Below are positions 15,726 through 28,577 of a stretch of DNA of 64,000 nucleotides, piece by piece (position 1 is the first letter of the stretch; every line of letters starts with the position of its first letter). A program made the translations under genes and the position numbers. This DNA is from Xestospongia bergquistia. Taxonomy: Eukaryota; Porifera; Demospongiae; Haplosclerida; Petrosiidae. The DNA is taken from assembly GCA_963965975.1 (NCBI GenBank), contig OZ014417.1, positions 558,001 through 622,000 of the forward strand, in the 5' to 3' direction. The notes beneath the pieces were generated by a model that did no database searches, was not told the origin of the DNA, and was given only the letters and a program-made list of their open reading frames with translations.

Positions 15726-18716
15726 ATGGCAACTTCTAAAGTCCCTAAGAAAATAGCTACCCCAAAGAGAAGATTTGCATTTGATCTGAGGAAACCAATT
15801 ATGAGAGGTAACCTATTGAAACAAGGAGGCTTCCACAAAGCATTCAAGCAAAGATACTTTATTCTGTATCCTGGATTTTTGGTCTATTACGATAACCCTG
15901 ATACGTGGAAATATGACTTACAACGTGGAGAAACACTGGGAGTAAGTATATATATATATAATATATTTCAGTTAGCAAATGGTATGTTTTATTGAAATCC
16001 TTTTCTCAGAGTCGTATTGGAGCTATCAAGTTAAAAGGAGGATTTGTTGAAAAGGCAAAAGACCATCCTCGTGGTGCAAAATATGCCTTTGTCATAAACT
16101 GCCCTGATCCATCAAATAAGAGAAGGTTCGATTTGATATATGACACACACACCTATATATTGTCTACACAATAACACGTAGTGTTATTGTATCAACTGAA
16201 TCCCCATTAGAAAGCAGTCAATGTGTATATAAGACATAAAAAACAAACTTACTATATCAGTCATCTACTCTCTTGTGGTTTCAATAATTACAAACAGCCC
16301 TACTACACAGTAATAAGTAATAAATTACAAATATTTAACAGTTTATTAGTATCGTAAGTAAATGTTATTATGTACAATGGTTTTCAATTAGAAGATGCAT
16401 ATGTGGCAATGAATATAATAAATATGTCAGTTTGTTTATCCATATTGATAATGTTAATTCAATCATATACATACTCACATTGCTTTCTCTTTCGAGTCCT
16501 TTCAAACAGTAAATATTGATCCTTCCTTTTCCAATATATTATTTAAAATTAAGGATTTATGTGCTGAATTTTTGTAACTATATACAATTTATTTATTATG
16601 AGTTCTATTTTTACTATCTCTTTTCATGTACAGATCTTACATGTTTAACTGTCATTCAAACGAAGAGAGATATCAGTGGATGACCAAAACTAGTTCAGCC
16701 ATACCTAGCAACGATACAACGACTGCTGCTCCTAAAAAGCAGCAAGATGAGAAAAAAGAAGAGGAACCTAAATCTAAGGGAACCGACATTCCCATTCCAT
16801 CACCATCATTAAGAGAGAGACAAGAAACAGTTGATGAAGCAGCCTTATTAGCAGTATCTGATATTCATGAGGAAGGTATGATGGAATATTACATAGTTTT
16901 AATTCTTTATTTGGACATTTAATAGTGTTATTATAACTGTAGGTTATCTAATCTTGGATATACTAAGAATATAACCATTTAAAGTTACTGTATCAGCATA
17001 CCTGGAATAATTTTAGTTGTACAACAATAGTGATATCCATAAAAACAATAATTATCTCTCCCTCACACTCTCCCTCTCCCCCTCCCCCTCCCACTATAGA
17101 TACCAAAGAAACTCATATTGACGAAGTATTTGGACCAAGAACGAGTGTTTGTAGTACTAGTTCTGAAGAGGAGGATGTTAATAATGGTCCAGAAGTGGTT
17201 AGCAGTGTATCAGTAGCTGTTAATTCACCAATACTTGAGCCCAAACAACTCCAAAGAGAAGCCACAGAACTAGATATAATAGAAATAGTTATACCACCAA
17301 AAAACGTGGATCCTAACTTCTCTAATGCAGTAATTGATCCGAATTCTTTATCATCAGATGAATCTTCAGACTCTGAGAAAATGTTAAGTGGGAGTCCTAA
17401 TACTCCATTGTCTCCTCACAGCACCCCACCACCCCCACTTCAATTAGAAATTGAACAAGATGAAGTGTTCAAGCTTTCTACTTCGCCAGGAGACTCTGTT
17501 ACTCCAATTATAACTATTGACAAATCTACATTAGAACGACAACCAAATTCAGCTACAAAAGAAGAAGAAAAGGAAAATGGTAGTCCAGTTGGTACTCCAC
17601 CCAATATTGAGAGTCCAACACCTGACCGCAGAAGACCCTCAGGTATGTGTATAGTATCATTATTATACAAACAAACTTGGCACACATAGAGTGTAGAATT
17701 TAATAACATGGTAACTGATACAACTAGTTAACATTACTCCCACACTATAGGTGCTTTAGCATTTATTGAAAAGCGAGGTCTTCTTTACAAAATGGGCGGA
17801 GTCCATAAGAATTGGCATCGAAGATTTTTTGTATTACAACCTGGCGTGTTCCATTATTACAAAAGTGAACCTGTAAGTTATAAGACGAGTGTATTTTGTC
17901 TATCTCCATATAAGTTGATATTAATATTGTCTTCATTTTATAGAAAGGAAAGGCCCTTGGAGAAGTCAAGCTCAAAAATACGAAAATAATATTACCACAA
18001 GAAGGTAAAGAAATTGTATTATCTAAACAATGACTTGTTATTGCATAGCTAGTCAATAAATGTACTGAATTTAAACAGCTAGCATTATCAATTAGTAGTA
18101 GAATGCTGGTATAAAAATATGATAGCTAATATAATAGGATTATGTATTTTTCTCATGGAATGGGTCATAGTACATGATTGCTTTGGCTCTGAATAATGTA
18201 AACTGTTTTATTAGAAGTATAGTTCAATAGAAGTTAAAATAAATATTTATTCATTCAGGAGAAAGAACATTCTCATCCTATCAGTTCACTATACATACAG
18301 AAAGTTCCTGGAATAAGAGAAGGTAGGTATACAGACAGCTGTTGTTTTTATAATATTACTAAAGTGTTGTAGTGAACCTTCACTATGACAATAACTTGTA
18401 AGGATAATATCAAGTTAAATGCCCTCCACCCACCCTTGATAGGGCTTTCTAAATGAAGCCCCACTAGGGATGATTTGTATGGATAATAGTGATTGAGATT
18501 CTCAATGCTATTGTTCAAATGTAAAGTCTCTCTCTCTCTCTCTCTCTTGTTCTAGCGACTGGGTAATGGCTGCCTCTAATGAGAATGAAATGAAGGAATG
18601 GATTGAAGCATTTAAAGTGAGATAACAAACGATGTAAAGGTTGTTACAATTATTGTATTTTAAAATAGGTGGCTAGTGGTATGTTGACTAAAACTGAAGA
18701 CAATGGGTCAGAATGA
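15726..18716 (+). CDS. protein with two PH domains (paralogue 3)
   Basis: Nine exons (15726-15941, 16010-16125, 16634-16875, 17100-17642, 17751-17872, 17944-18004, 18259-18322, 18556-18616, 18669-18716) give 1473 nt and 490 aa. PH1 (about residues 25-135) has GNLLKQGGFHKAFKQRYFIL, KYAFVINCPDPSNKR and EERYQWMTK, and is a paralogue of the two neighbouring PH genes, including the 116-nt exon 2. A linker of about 240 residues rich in Ser, Pro and Glu follows. PH2 (about 378-485) starts EKRGLLYKMGGVHKNWHRRF and ends NEMKEWIEAFK. Its basic K-x(n)-R-R-F pattern between strands 1 and 2 resembles 3-phosphoinositide-binding PH domains, which is an inference. The overall plan recalls membrane-recruited adaptors. 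I recognise no named orthologue. Confidence 0.88.
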
Positions 18717-19029
18717 CAAACATTCACACACACACATACACACTATATGACATTTATTATTTTGTTCCTAATTGTTATATTAACTTATTATTCCTATACT
18801 GATCTCTTCCCTTTTTTTAACCTATCCTTTTATTTTGTTATTGTTGCTTTATTCTATTTTTATTCTAACTGTTATTATTATTATAATTTGTATATTAACT
18901 TCATGTCCTTGTATTGTGTCATGTGACATACATGTGACATTGCAATAGATAATAATACTGATGAAAACAAAAAATAAGCATAATTTTTCATAAAGGGTTA
19001 AAAATATACATTCCATTTCTTCTTCATTT

Positions 19030-20233
19030 CTAATCTGCTTTTCTTTTACGAGATGACATAGATGATAAGGATGGTGTTGAATTGCTTTTTTTGATCCCCT
19101 GAGATGGTACTTTAAGAGTTGTCTGAAGAGGTGTGGCATAATGTGAGGTCTGTTTAACTAGTAATAGTATTGTACATTATTGATAATCCATTTATCATAA
19201 TTATTACAAACCTTTTCTAATTGACTTTGGGGTTGCTATGGAAACCATCTTTTTACTAGATGCTTCATTGTTAAACACTGATATTAACACTAAAGAAAAT
19301 GTGTAAACGCAATTGAAGCCACGCCCATTATATTCAAACCTGTTTGTCCAGTACGACAGGGATCATACTTGAGCAAAAAATGCTCTAATGTATCCCACCC
19401 TCCTCCAACTCGGACCATCGCTTGTTCACTTAATATCTGGAGGACATTAATAAATTAAAAATTTAACTCTAATTGACTAGCTCACCCGAACATATAGTAT
19501 CATAGTTCGACCTGAGGGTGTGGTTACCTGAAATTTGCCACACCCATAACTAACAGCTTGTAGTCTATGGTCACAAGTACATTGTCGAAATATATCAAGA
19601 ACCTAATCAATATAAATGAACTATAATGTTAGGTCCCAAACAAGTGGGTACCTTCTCATCTAGACTATCCTTCTTCCTCCGTTTTGGTTTAGGAGGTCCC
19701 TCACCTTTTACCCTAATTACCTCATCATTTGGAGTTGTCTCAACTCTCTCTCCTTCTCCACATTCCAAACTTTCAATCTCTTTCTCCAGTTCAACTAATT
19801 TTGGAGTAGCCATCCCAAGTCTTCCAGCAACACGTGCAAGTTCCATAAGTGTCAGGATAACTCTCCGTTCATCTCGATGCAAGACTAGACCCTCAGACTC
19901 AAATATAACAGCTTCATCTAGTCCCAAATCTCGACACCATGTAATGAAATTAGCTGTGTTATCTCGTGCTTGAAAAGACTCTTTCTTGGCTGTAGAATTA
20001 CAATGTATTGTATTCATTGGTACCTTTATCTTGTCTTCTTTCTCTTTGCTTCCTCCCTTTTTAGCAACATCTTGGATTATTTTAGCTAAGTTACAAAGCA
20101 TTATACCAGTATCTAGGTGTGAGAGGAAGTCATCTGGGGATATTGTTTCAGTTAAGATAGAGTTCAGCCATTTTGTCAAATCTTCCTTGATAACATAAAG
20201 AGCTTCTTGTTCTTTCTTTTCTAACTCCTCCAT
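19030..20233 (-). CDS. GAS2-like cytoskeletal linker (CH + GAR domains)
   Basis: Five exons (19652-20233, 19486-19602, 19340-19436, 19210-19289, 19030-19149) give 996 nt and 331 aa. GAS2-family proteins join actin (calponin-homology domain) to microtubules (zinc-binding GAR domain). The CH domain fills residues about 15-150: [68 protein letters not shown]. The GAR domain follows a basic linker: [20 protein letters not shown], then the hallmark [20 protein letters not shown] and CRTG. The C-terminal tail is Ser-rich and basic ([11 protein letters not shown]). It converges on the tandem PH gene; the 313 bp between stops hold only AT-rich DNA with a short (CA)n. Confidence 0.92.
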
Positions 20234-20375
20234 AGCATTCTCCTACTTTTGTATTTCCCGCTACACTATATTGAGCATGCGCATTACGGTAGAAGGGTTC
20301 ACTCTTACGTTTCCGTACGAATAGGAGGGCGTTTCCGGATTTGTCAGTAAATGTCTGGACCACGTGGAATACAAT
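20234..20375. promoter_or_regulatory. divergent promoter GAS2-like / MRPS5 with a short upstream ORF
   Basis: 142 bp separate the two start codons. An ATG at 20351 opens an 11-codon frame that ends at 20386, overlapping the MRPS5 ATG at 20376 out of frame. It could reduce initiation on MRPS5 if it lies in the transcript. The CATGCGCATTACG stretch near 20276-20288 resembles an NRF1 site (GCGCATGCGC-like), common in mitochondrial-protein promoters; this is an inference. Confidence 0.45.
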
Positions 20376-21503
20376 ATGTCCACTAGACTGCTTCCATTTC
20401 TGATTATCAGTAAACCAATTTTAATTGTTGTCAGTTGCTACATACCACTCGTGCAGTCTTCACTTATAAATCACGTGAGACATTATGCAACACGAAATCC
20501 ACTTCAACGGAGAACCATTAAGGAGTTAATTAAAGGAGTCTCTGGAGGTCGAGGAGGACGAGGAGGCAGAGGACGAAGAAAGGGTGGAGCCAAGGGTTTG
20601 AAACCACCAGAGGAGTTGAGAGTAGGACGTGGAGCAGGTGGAGTTAGGTGGCCTGGACTTAGTTATCCGTTGCCTCAAGTTAAATCAATGCAATCATGGG
20701 ACAAGGGAAAGCTAATTATTCAGACTGTAGATGAAAATTCAGAAGAATGGGACAATGAGGATATAGGTGTGGTTGACCTTCGTAAATTTGAAGACTCTAA
20801 AATGTTAAAAAGAAGATTATCAGAAAAAAATTGGAGCCGCAAAGGATGGAGTGGACGGAGTTGGGGAGGGCGTTATGTCGGTTGTCCTGAATCACCTGAT
20901 GGTCAGCCACTTCTTGATTTCCGTTCAATTGTCATTGAAATGAAAAGAGTGGCAAATCAAACACGAGGTGGTAAAAAGCGGACAACCAGTTGTCTTGTAG
21001 TAGTTGGAAATGGTAATGGTGCTGCAGGATTTGCTGTAGGGAAAGGAGATGAAACCAGAACAGCTATCCGGAAAGCAAAAAATAAAGCTGTCAATTATCT
21101 ACAAGTCATACCTCTTTGTGACAATCATACAATTTATCACAACATTAGAACTAAATATTGTAAGACACATATTCTCATGGAACGTAAAGTCAAAGGACAT
21201 GGTCTGCGATGCCAGCGAGCAATCGCAGCCATATCAGAATTGGTAGGGATAAAAGATATGAGAGCCAAAATTATTGGGTCAACTAATCCTCTCAATATAG
21301 TCCGAGCAACTTTTAAAGGATTGTCTTCACAAGAAACTTATCAGGATCTTGCTGATCGAACAGGCAAATTTCTTGTTGAATTTCGACACGAGACCAACAT
21401 GAGACCTGTTGTTATAGCTATACCGCAAGACAAAAAAATGACTGCTTTACCTCTGTTAAAAGAAGTACAAATGCTCCTTCATTCTCATAGCCGAATATCT
21501 TAA
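20376..21503 (+). CDS. MRPS5: mitochondrial small-subunit ribosomal protein uS5m
   Basis: uS5m sits in the decoding-side body of the mitochondrial ribosome small subunit. The frame is a single exon of 375 codons from the ATG at 20376 (MSTRLLPFLI); it is also open a few codons further from a GTG. The N-terminus is hydrophobic and basic, as expected of a mitochondrial presequence. A Gly/Arg-rich stretch (GGRGGRGGRGRRKGG) follows. The S5 N-terminal double-stranded-RNA-binding fold includes FRSIVIEMKRVANQTRGGKK and GNGNGAAGFAVGKG, and the S5 C-terminal domain includes AIAAISELVGIKDMRAKI and NIVRATFKGLSS. The stop lies 117 bp from the stop of the facing desaturase copy A. Five partial or broken copies of this gene occur between 30.7 and 42.5 kb. 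Confidence 0.95.
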   Translation: MSTRLLPFLIISKPILIVVSCYIPLVQSSLINHVRHYATRNPLQRRTIKELIKGVSGGRGGRGGRGRRKGGAKGLKPPEELRVGRGAGGVRWPGLSYPLPQVKSMQSWDKGKLIIQTVDENSEEWDNEDIGVVDLRKFEDSKMLKRRLSEKNWSRKGWSGRSWGGRYVGCPESPDGQPLLDFRSIVIEMKRVANQTRGGKKRTTSCLVVVGNGNGAAGFAVGKGDETRTAIRKAKNKAVNYLQVIPLCDNHTIYHNIRTKYCKTHILMERKVKGHGLRCQRAIAAISELVGIKDMRAKIIGSTNPLNIVRATFKGLSSQETYQDLADRTGKFLVEFRHETNMRPVVIAIPQDKKMTALPLLKEVQMLLHSHSRIS

Positions 21504-21620
21504 AATAGTTGTCATTGTATTGTATAAAGATAATAATTATTAAGTTAGACACAATCGTGAAAAGTGTTTATGACATACCAACAAATCTACATTTAAAAAA
21601 TGGTTTTAAAACTCAATATG

Positions 21621-23428
21621 TTAATCATCTTTTTTAGCAACTTGTCCGAGTTTACGTAAATGATTAAGATGACAACTTAATGCTTCTTTAGTAGTATCTA
21701 CATAATGATATTGGATACCAAACTCTTCACATGTTTGTTTGATAATAGGAGTAATGAGACGATAATGGGATTGTATGATACCAGGAAAAAGATGATGAGT
21801 AGTTTGATGGTTAAGTGCACCAGTGAACACAGTCCAAAACCAACTATCTGTAGCATAATCTAGAGAAGTAGCTACTTGGAGTTCAGCCCTGAATTATGAA
21901 AAGAAAGATAGAGTATGCACACAAGTATCATATATATTGTAGCCTACCAGTCCATATGGACTATATTGTCTTTGTCTGGCTTAGGCCATTCCACCTTTGA
22001 TGTTTATATTAACTTTACATAATGTAGGGTTTCCCCTTACCTCGCTGATCACATGGGATACCTGAAATAAGAAAGCTAACCAGTAGCTTCCTGCCATTTC
22101 ACATATACAGATATACAACAACTATATATAGAATATATAATGATGTCATAACATTAGTTACTAAAAATAACCATTTACCAATGAGCTCAAAGGCATAAAT
22201 TGGTAAGGAAGATAAAAACGTATGTAACAGTGAGTGATCTTGCCTGTGAAGAAGATTACCCACTGTTTGAGCGTCAGTGGATTGAGACGAATGGTAGCTA
22301 AGAGGGGAAAGAGATCACAGTAAGAGAGTGTTTGACTTACAATTCTTCTTTGTAAATACAATATAAAAATCCTGTAATCTTGTCTTAAATGCAAGCTATC
22401 AATAAAATAAATAAATATCAATAATAAAATTTAAAATGTACTTACAAAGCAATATAACATAGGTACATATATATGTTGATAAAAATATCGTGGTGCCCAC
22501 TTTTGTTCCCATTTTATCCGTCGAATATCAGGAACATCCTATAAAAAATGAAAATATATAAACAATTGAATTAATATCTCTTACAGATGAAGCAGTTACT
22601 ATGTCAGGATCTGCTCCATCGATATTAGTATAAGGATGATGACCCAGTGTATGCTGTAAATACAGAAATAAATCATTAACTACTGGCCGCCATTTCTACT
22701 TACCTGGTATGTCCAAGCTAATAATGAACACCCTTGATAAAGATCATGGAACCTCCCCACTACCTTCCATACCCACGGTTTGTGAGATATAACAAAATGA
22801 CTATATTGAAAGTGTAAATGGATATATGAGAATGATTAATGGATAGATAGAAGATCATATGGTTATATGACCAATAGAATACATGTGTATGATGATATCA
22901 AATGGATGTATGATGAAGTCAAATGGACACATGAAGAAGGTATCAAATGGATTTATGAAGAAACTAAATGGATACATGAAGGTATCAAATGGATATATGA
23001 AGTCAAATGGATACATGATGGTATGAAATGGATGTATATGTATACCTTGAGTCATGTGTGCAAGTCATTGCTAGTAGTGCAGAGAAGAATCCCCAACAAA
23101 GACAAAAAAAATATTCCCAATATCCATGATGAGTGATACATCAACTAGTGAAGAGTGTAGAACAATAAAAATGAATAGTAAATGAGAATGTACCACGCCC
23201 ACTTGACTTGCGAGGGTCAAACCAAAGAAAGTAAAATATCTTAAAAACATCCAATAATCTATTTTAGGATCCTGTAAAAATATCAGAACCAGTATATCTG
23301 TTATTAATATATCTGAACTTACAATGTTGTTTTTCTTGAAATAGTCATCCACTCTTTGTTTTAATGTTGTATAAAATTCACTGAAAAGAGTTCAACATAT
23401 TCAGATAAACTATTAAATTCAACCACTT
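21621..23428 (-). pseudogene. desaturase copy A (type I), lacking exons 1-3
   Basis: This holds exons 4-14 of the type I front-end desaturase: [26 protein letters not shown], the HDSSH box split over exons 6/7, [18 protein letters not shown], and the last exon with [12 protein letters not shown] saw no internal stop in the exons present. Upstream the homology breaks at about 23428, where the exon 3 region should be, and continues directly into type II exon 11. The cytochrome b5 domain and start codon are therefore missing. It is tail to tail with MRPS5, which makes it the parental arrangement for the other type I copies. Confidence 0.8.
22860..23045. repeat. 21-bp intronic minisatellite of type I desaturases
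   Basis: Intron 6 of copy A contains repeats of a 21-bp unit (18-bp variants occur) around AAATGGATNNATGA. Both strands stay open: one reads (I/V)KW(I/M)(Y/H)(D/E)(E/G) repeatedly, the other HPFD(T/F)IMYPF-like text. Homologous arrays of different length are at about 33110-33265 (C), 37905-38130 (D), 41185-41360 (E) and 43890-43970 (F). Confidence 0.85.
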
Positions 23429-24437
23429 ACCACTGATGTTAAAGGCATGAATTGATAAGGTATATAAAAATGAGTTATACAATAAAAAAATTTCCCTCCA
23501 ATGAACATAACCCATTGTCTAAATGTTAGAGGATTGAGACGAATGCCATCTAGAAAATTATCAAGTATTACATTTACAACTAAAGTTTAATAGTGCTAGT
23601 ATAACTGACCAGTTTGTCCATCAAAAACAATAAGCAGACTTTCTATTCTTGTTTTAACTCCATACTATTAACAGATGTCGTCAATGAAAATCTATAGGAT
23701 TAAATAAACTTACTAAACCATACAATATTGGTGCAAAAATGTGTTGATAATGATATCCACTTTTGAAGAAATTTTATTCTCCGAAAATCAGGCTCTTCCT
23801 AAGATTTATTAAATAAACAAAAATAAATTAATAAATCTTACAGATGGGGCAGTTACTATGTCAGGATCTAATCCATCAACATTAGTATAAATATGATGAC
23901 CCAATAAATGCTGTATAATACTACTTACTAATAATAGTCATTTAATACATGTTCAATTCACTTGATGTTTCCATGTCAACATAGAAGCTCCTTGAAAAAA
24001 TCAAGAGATATGTTCCCAAGAAGCTGCCATATCCAAGGATTATGTGTGATAGCAAAATGACTATAAGGTAATGAACAATTTAATATAATATAAACATTAT
24101 AATCACTGGAAAATTTATATCTAGAAAAGTTCTATTAAACCTCATTAAATCTAATCACTAAATAGAGAATTTCTGAATAGGAGTCAGTGTTACCAAGGAC
24201 TACAGACATATTATGAAGAAGGGTCCTGTACTGTACCTGCAGTCATGTGCAGCACTAATCATGAACAAAGTTGCAAAGAACCCCCAACAGACAGCAAAGA
24301 GAATTCCTAGAATCCAGTATGTATGAAATAAAATCTAGAAGTGAAGAGAAACATTTAATAACAATTTGATATATAACTTACCACACCACACTGACTAAGG
24401 ACAAATAATGCAAAGAAAGTAAAATATCTTAAATCCT
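23429..24437 (-). pseudogene. type II desaturase fragment, exons 5 (part) to 11
   Basis: Type II exon text runs from exon 11 (QWVMFIGGKFFYCITHFYIP) up through HLLGHHIYTNVDGLDPDI and AHDC. It stops inside exon 5 at about 24437, where homology to the other copies ends abruptly. Exons 1-4 and 12-14 are absent. It abuts copy A, so an unequal exchange or deletion joined the two. Confidence 0.8.
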
Positions 24438-24981
24438 CCAATGACGTAATCTCCACCTGATGTGCAAGATGATTGATTACTGATAACTCAGCATTTCTCT
24501 TCAATCAAAGGGAAAAGCTTTGCCTTTAGTGCGTCTACTAGGTACTTTGCACTCTAATTGACAAAAGGTCCAATACTTTCCAACTTCTTAGTAAAAGTTA
24601 GTGATTCTCCAATGACAGCTATGGTGCTAGTATTTTTAGTTGGCGCTCGATGTAGCGACAAAGATAACTGTCAAAAGTTAGTAAAACTGTCATAACTTTC
24701 CAAAGAAGTATTTTGGCAAAAATTCTCACTTTAAAAAGTTGGAAAATGTCATAAGCTGTATGCAGGAGATTTTTATTGAATTTTCGAGTCTTCACTGAAA
24801 GCTGTGCTTTTTTCAAAGGTTTTTCAGACTTTTAAAGCTTTTTGTTCGTTTGACGCTCCTTTTGGCAGTATTTTTAAGAAGTACAGAGGTTTTGCTACCG
24901 TCCACTATAATTTGGTAGCTACCAGTGCCTTGTTTGCCGAGTTAAAACAGTTCAAAGCCATTTGCCTGGGTAACAGACACA

Positions 24982-25012
<31 letters not shown>

Positions 25013-25044
25013 TGACAGACTACAGTAACCCTCGCTAGCAGCGA
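24438..25044. other. unclassified insertion-like segment with (AC)n
   Basis: The segment breaks desaturase homology on its left and meets the MULE-related block on its right. It carries an (AC)n run at about 24979-25012 and ends in a short hairpin CTCGCTAGCAGCGAG (25027-25041). It appears only once in the window. I see no coding potential that I trust. Confidence 0.5.
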
Positions 25045-26250
25045 GGTTAACAAGTTAATATCACTACAGAAAGGTTCCTCAATTATTAAGGAATTTCTGA
25101 AATGGAAAAAAAAAGATTATGATATTTTCCTTACAATCTTCTTCAAAGCAAAGAGTGGATTATGTGGTCTAATACTATTTCTGTAATAGGACTGATAAAT
25201 ACGTTTCCCAGGGAAAAGGAAAAAGAGTACTCAAATTTAAGGTACTTCTAAACGTAGCTTGGATTGTACTGTGTACATGAGAACATAGAGGTATATACCA
25301 TGAGTTGATGTAAAGATGTGTGATTACCACATACACAATGTTCAGTTAGCACATATATTTGTGTCTTCCAATTCAACAAGACAAATGGTAATTGCAAAGT
25401 TTGATGATGGTGTTAAAATATCATGTATACTTGATTCAGTAAGAGATAATGTGAATGAACAGATTGGTTGTAAGGACACGTGAATGCTGCCTTGACAGTT
25501 GTGAAGGCTATTAGTGGTAAAGAAAGCAACTCAAGTTTCCCTATTCAAAAAAGACCAGCTCAGTTAAAAACAAATTCGATTTAAGTTTCATTCAACAAAA
25601 AACACCATCTAGAGTATTAGTTCATTTATTGACCACTTAAAATGTCTACTAGTATCATTATTATTGTGATATAACAAAATATTATACTATTCATTTTCCT
25701 AAGACTTTCTATTAAAATTAGATATTCTGTTTCCAATTATTATTACAATACAGCAAAGTTTGATCCTAGTCTGACATTGCCAACCCTTTGCTAAGAGAGG
25801 AAGCAAAGTGAAGGGTTAGCAACCCCAGACTGGTTTGATATAGAGAAGTTTTCAAGTAAATTTATAGCTAGTTGTCAACACATCTCTGCCATGATATATT
25901 GTACATTTGTTAAAGTTTATGGAATGCTAACATCCTCTTCCTAAGGCTTGTACGGAAATGGTGAAAAATCACACTTAAATCTTTTATTTACTAAAGAAGG
26001 CTGAAGAATTAAACTTGTACAATTTATCTTGTTTCCCCTTGCCCATACTTTGTCCATTTCATGATGTTAATGTAGAAATGTGTGATTAAAGAAATCCAAA
26101 ACAAAGCAAGGTAATGTGATTAAAGTTTGTAATATTTTGGTATTCTTGGTTAATTAATCTACATATTAATATTGAAAGTGCATTTTATAACATTGTAATA
26201 CAGATTAATAGAATGTAGATATATAATTGTTGTTTTCAAGTTTGACTTTA
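25045..26250 (+). repeat. MULE-related repeat block, copy 1
   Basis: The block shares long stretches with 49005-50250 and 54250-55570, each time directly 3' of a type II desaturase last exon. It contains decayed coding text such as SVRDNVNEQIG and ISGKESNSSFPIQK, which also follows the transposase core at 30545-30690. This links the block to the 3' part of a MULE-type element. Its right half (25625-26250) is non-coding. Confidence 0.75.
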
Positions 26251-26259
26251 AATGATTAT

Positions 26260-28577
26260 TTAATTCTCTTTCTTTTCTGGTTCCTGTCCAAGTTTACGTA
26301 AATGATTGATATGACAGACTACAACCTCTCCAACTGTTTCCACATAATGGTATTGTATACCAAACTCCTTACATGTCTGCTTGACAATGGGTGTGATATG
26401 TCGATAATATGATTGAATAATCCCAGGAAAAAGATGGTGAGCAACATGATGATTGATTGTACCAGTAAATACAGTCCAAAACCAACTATCTGTGCAGTAA
26501 TCTTGAGTAGATTCTACTTGTAGCTCAGCCCTATAGTGCAACAGATCTAATATACTGACTACCTTGTTACTAATAATAGTAACATGGTGGGTTTAACATT
26601 ACTAACTCACCAGTCTCTGTGTATTACTTTATTTTCATCTGGTTTGGGCCACTCTACCTAAATTTAGTTATAGACACAGCAGTCAATATTATATGTTAAA
26701 TTCTCACTTCACTGACAACATGTGATACTTGAAATACAAAAGTCATCCAATAACTCGTTGACAAATCAGCTATTATATTATAAAATATCTAAAAGGAAAG
26801 GTCATGTTACTAATAATAGACTAAGGCCATGTTACTATTAATAGACTATTACAAATTCATGTTACAATTAATAATAGATTATTTCTAAAATAACCATTAT
26901 TGTTGTAAAAAAACTTGTTTTTAATAATAGATAATAGACTAAGGCAATGTTACTATTAATAGACTATTACAAATGTCATGTTATTAATAATATATTATTT
27001 CTATAACTTACCACTGATGTTAAAGTCATGAATTGATAAGGTATATAAAAATGAGTTATACAATAAACAAATTTCCCTCCAAAGAACACCAACCACTGTC
27101 TAAATGTTAGAGGATTAATACCAATGTTATCTGGATAATTTTGAAGTATTACAAATAAAAATTGTAATAGTGCTAGTATAACTGACCAGTTTTTCCAGCA
27201 AAAATAATAAACAGATCTTGTATTTTTAATTTAACCCCATACTATTAACAGATGTCATTAATGAAAATCTATAGGATTACATGAGCTTACTAAACCATAT
27301 AATATTGGTAAATAAATGTGTTGATAAGGATATCGAGACATCCACTTTTGAGCATATTTTATTCTCCGAAAATCAGGCTCTTCCTAAGAAAGAATGGATT
27401 CATTAAATAAACAAAAATAAATTAATAAATCTTACAGGTGGGGCAGTTGCTATGTCAGGATCTAATCCATCAACATTAGTATAAATATGATGACCCAATA
27501 TATGCTGTATAATACTACTAATAATAGTCATTTAATACATGTTCAATTCACTTGATGTTTCCATGTCAACATAGAAACTCCTTGACAAAAATCAACAGAT
27601 ATGTTCCCAAGAAGCTGCCATATCCAAGGTTTATGTGTGATAGCAAAATGACTATAAGGTAATGAACAGTTCAATATAATATAAACATTATAATCACTGG
27701 AAAATTTACACCTAGAAAAGTTCTATTAAACCTCATTAAATCTAATCACTAAATAGAGAATTTGTGAATAGGAGTCAGTGTTACAAAGGACTATAGACAT
27801 ATTATGAAGAAGGGTCCTGTGCTGTACCTGCAGTCATGTCCAACGCTAATCATGAGCAAAGCTACAAAGAACCCCCGACAGACAGCAAAGAGAATTCCTA
27901 GAATCCAGGATGCATGAAATAAAATCTAGAAGTGAAGAGAAACATTTAATAACAATTTGATATATAACTTACCACACCACAGTAAGTAAGGACAAATAAT
28001 GCAAAGAAAGTAAAATATCTTTAAAACATCCAATAATCTATTTTAGGATCCTGTAAAAATATCAGAACCAGTATCTGTTATTAATATATCTGAACTTACA
28101 ATGTTGTTTTTCTTGAAATAGTCATCCACTCTTTGTTTTAATGTTGTATAAAATTCACTGAAAAGAGTTCAACATATTCAGATAAATTATTAAATTCAAC
28201 TTACCTTCTCTTGGTAAAGACAGCCATTTCATTATCAACAAGTTCTCCAACATAGTACTTCTCCAATATCCTGCAAACACATTCATTTCATGTTACCATT
28301 CTCTATAACAACACATACTTGACTGTATCTACTTTATGATAGGACTCAAATAATTGTGTTATATCTCTACCAGCTCCCAACATTATTTGATCCACACCTC
28401 CAGGATGTTTAGAGACAAAACTACTAACATCATATACCTGAAAATAAAGAGAATATATAATTCAACAATTCCCTTTCTCCTGCATGGCAATAAACTGACC
28501 TTTCCTCTATAAGCTACATGAGCATTCTCTCTACGATTAAGTTCCTTCAATTCTTTCCAAGTGAATTTTCTGGCCAT
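26260..28577 (-). pseudogene. desaturase copy B (type II), nonsense codon in exon 5
   Basis: All 14 exons are present, from [20 protein letters not shown] (start at 28577) to the end GQEPEKKEN. The cytochrome b5 HPGG and histidine boxes HDCSH, HLLGHH and NHHVAHH are all readable. In exon 5 the Leu codon found in the sister copies (TTA) is TAA, at about 28022-28024 on the plus coordinates. The protein would end after the b5 domain, unless exon skipping or readthrough occurs. The third box is of the His type (HVAHH), not QxxHH. Confidence 0.8.

Noticed and set aside
17440-17709. 89-codon minus-strand ORF opposite the tandem PH gene
   Set aside because: It is a shadow of the long Ser/Pro/Glu-rich coding exon on plus, with no independent signal.
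19626-20198. Plus-strand ORFs opposite GAS2-like exon 1
   Set aside because: They mirror the CH-domain exon. The minus strand has domain motifs and splice sites while plus has neither.
21049-21246. Second plus frame inside MRPS5 (and its twin at 31292-31489)
   Set aside because: It is an out-of-frame shadow; it is conserved only because the MRPS5 copies are near identical.
24978-25012. (AC)n as a CRISPR-like or centromeric repeat
   Set aside because: It is a simple dinucleotide microsatellite with no spacers.
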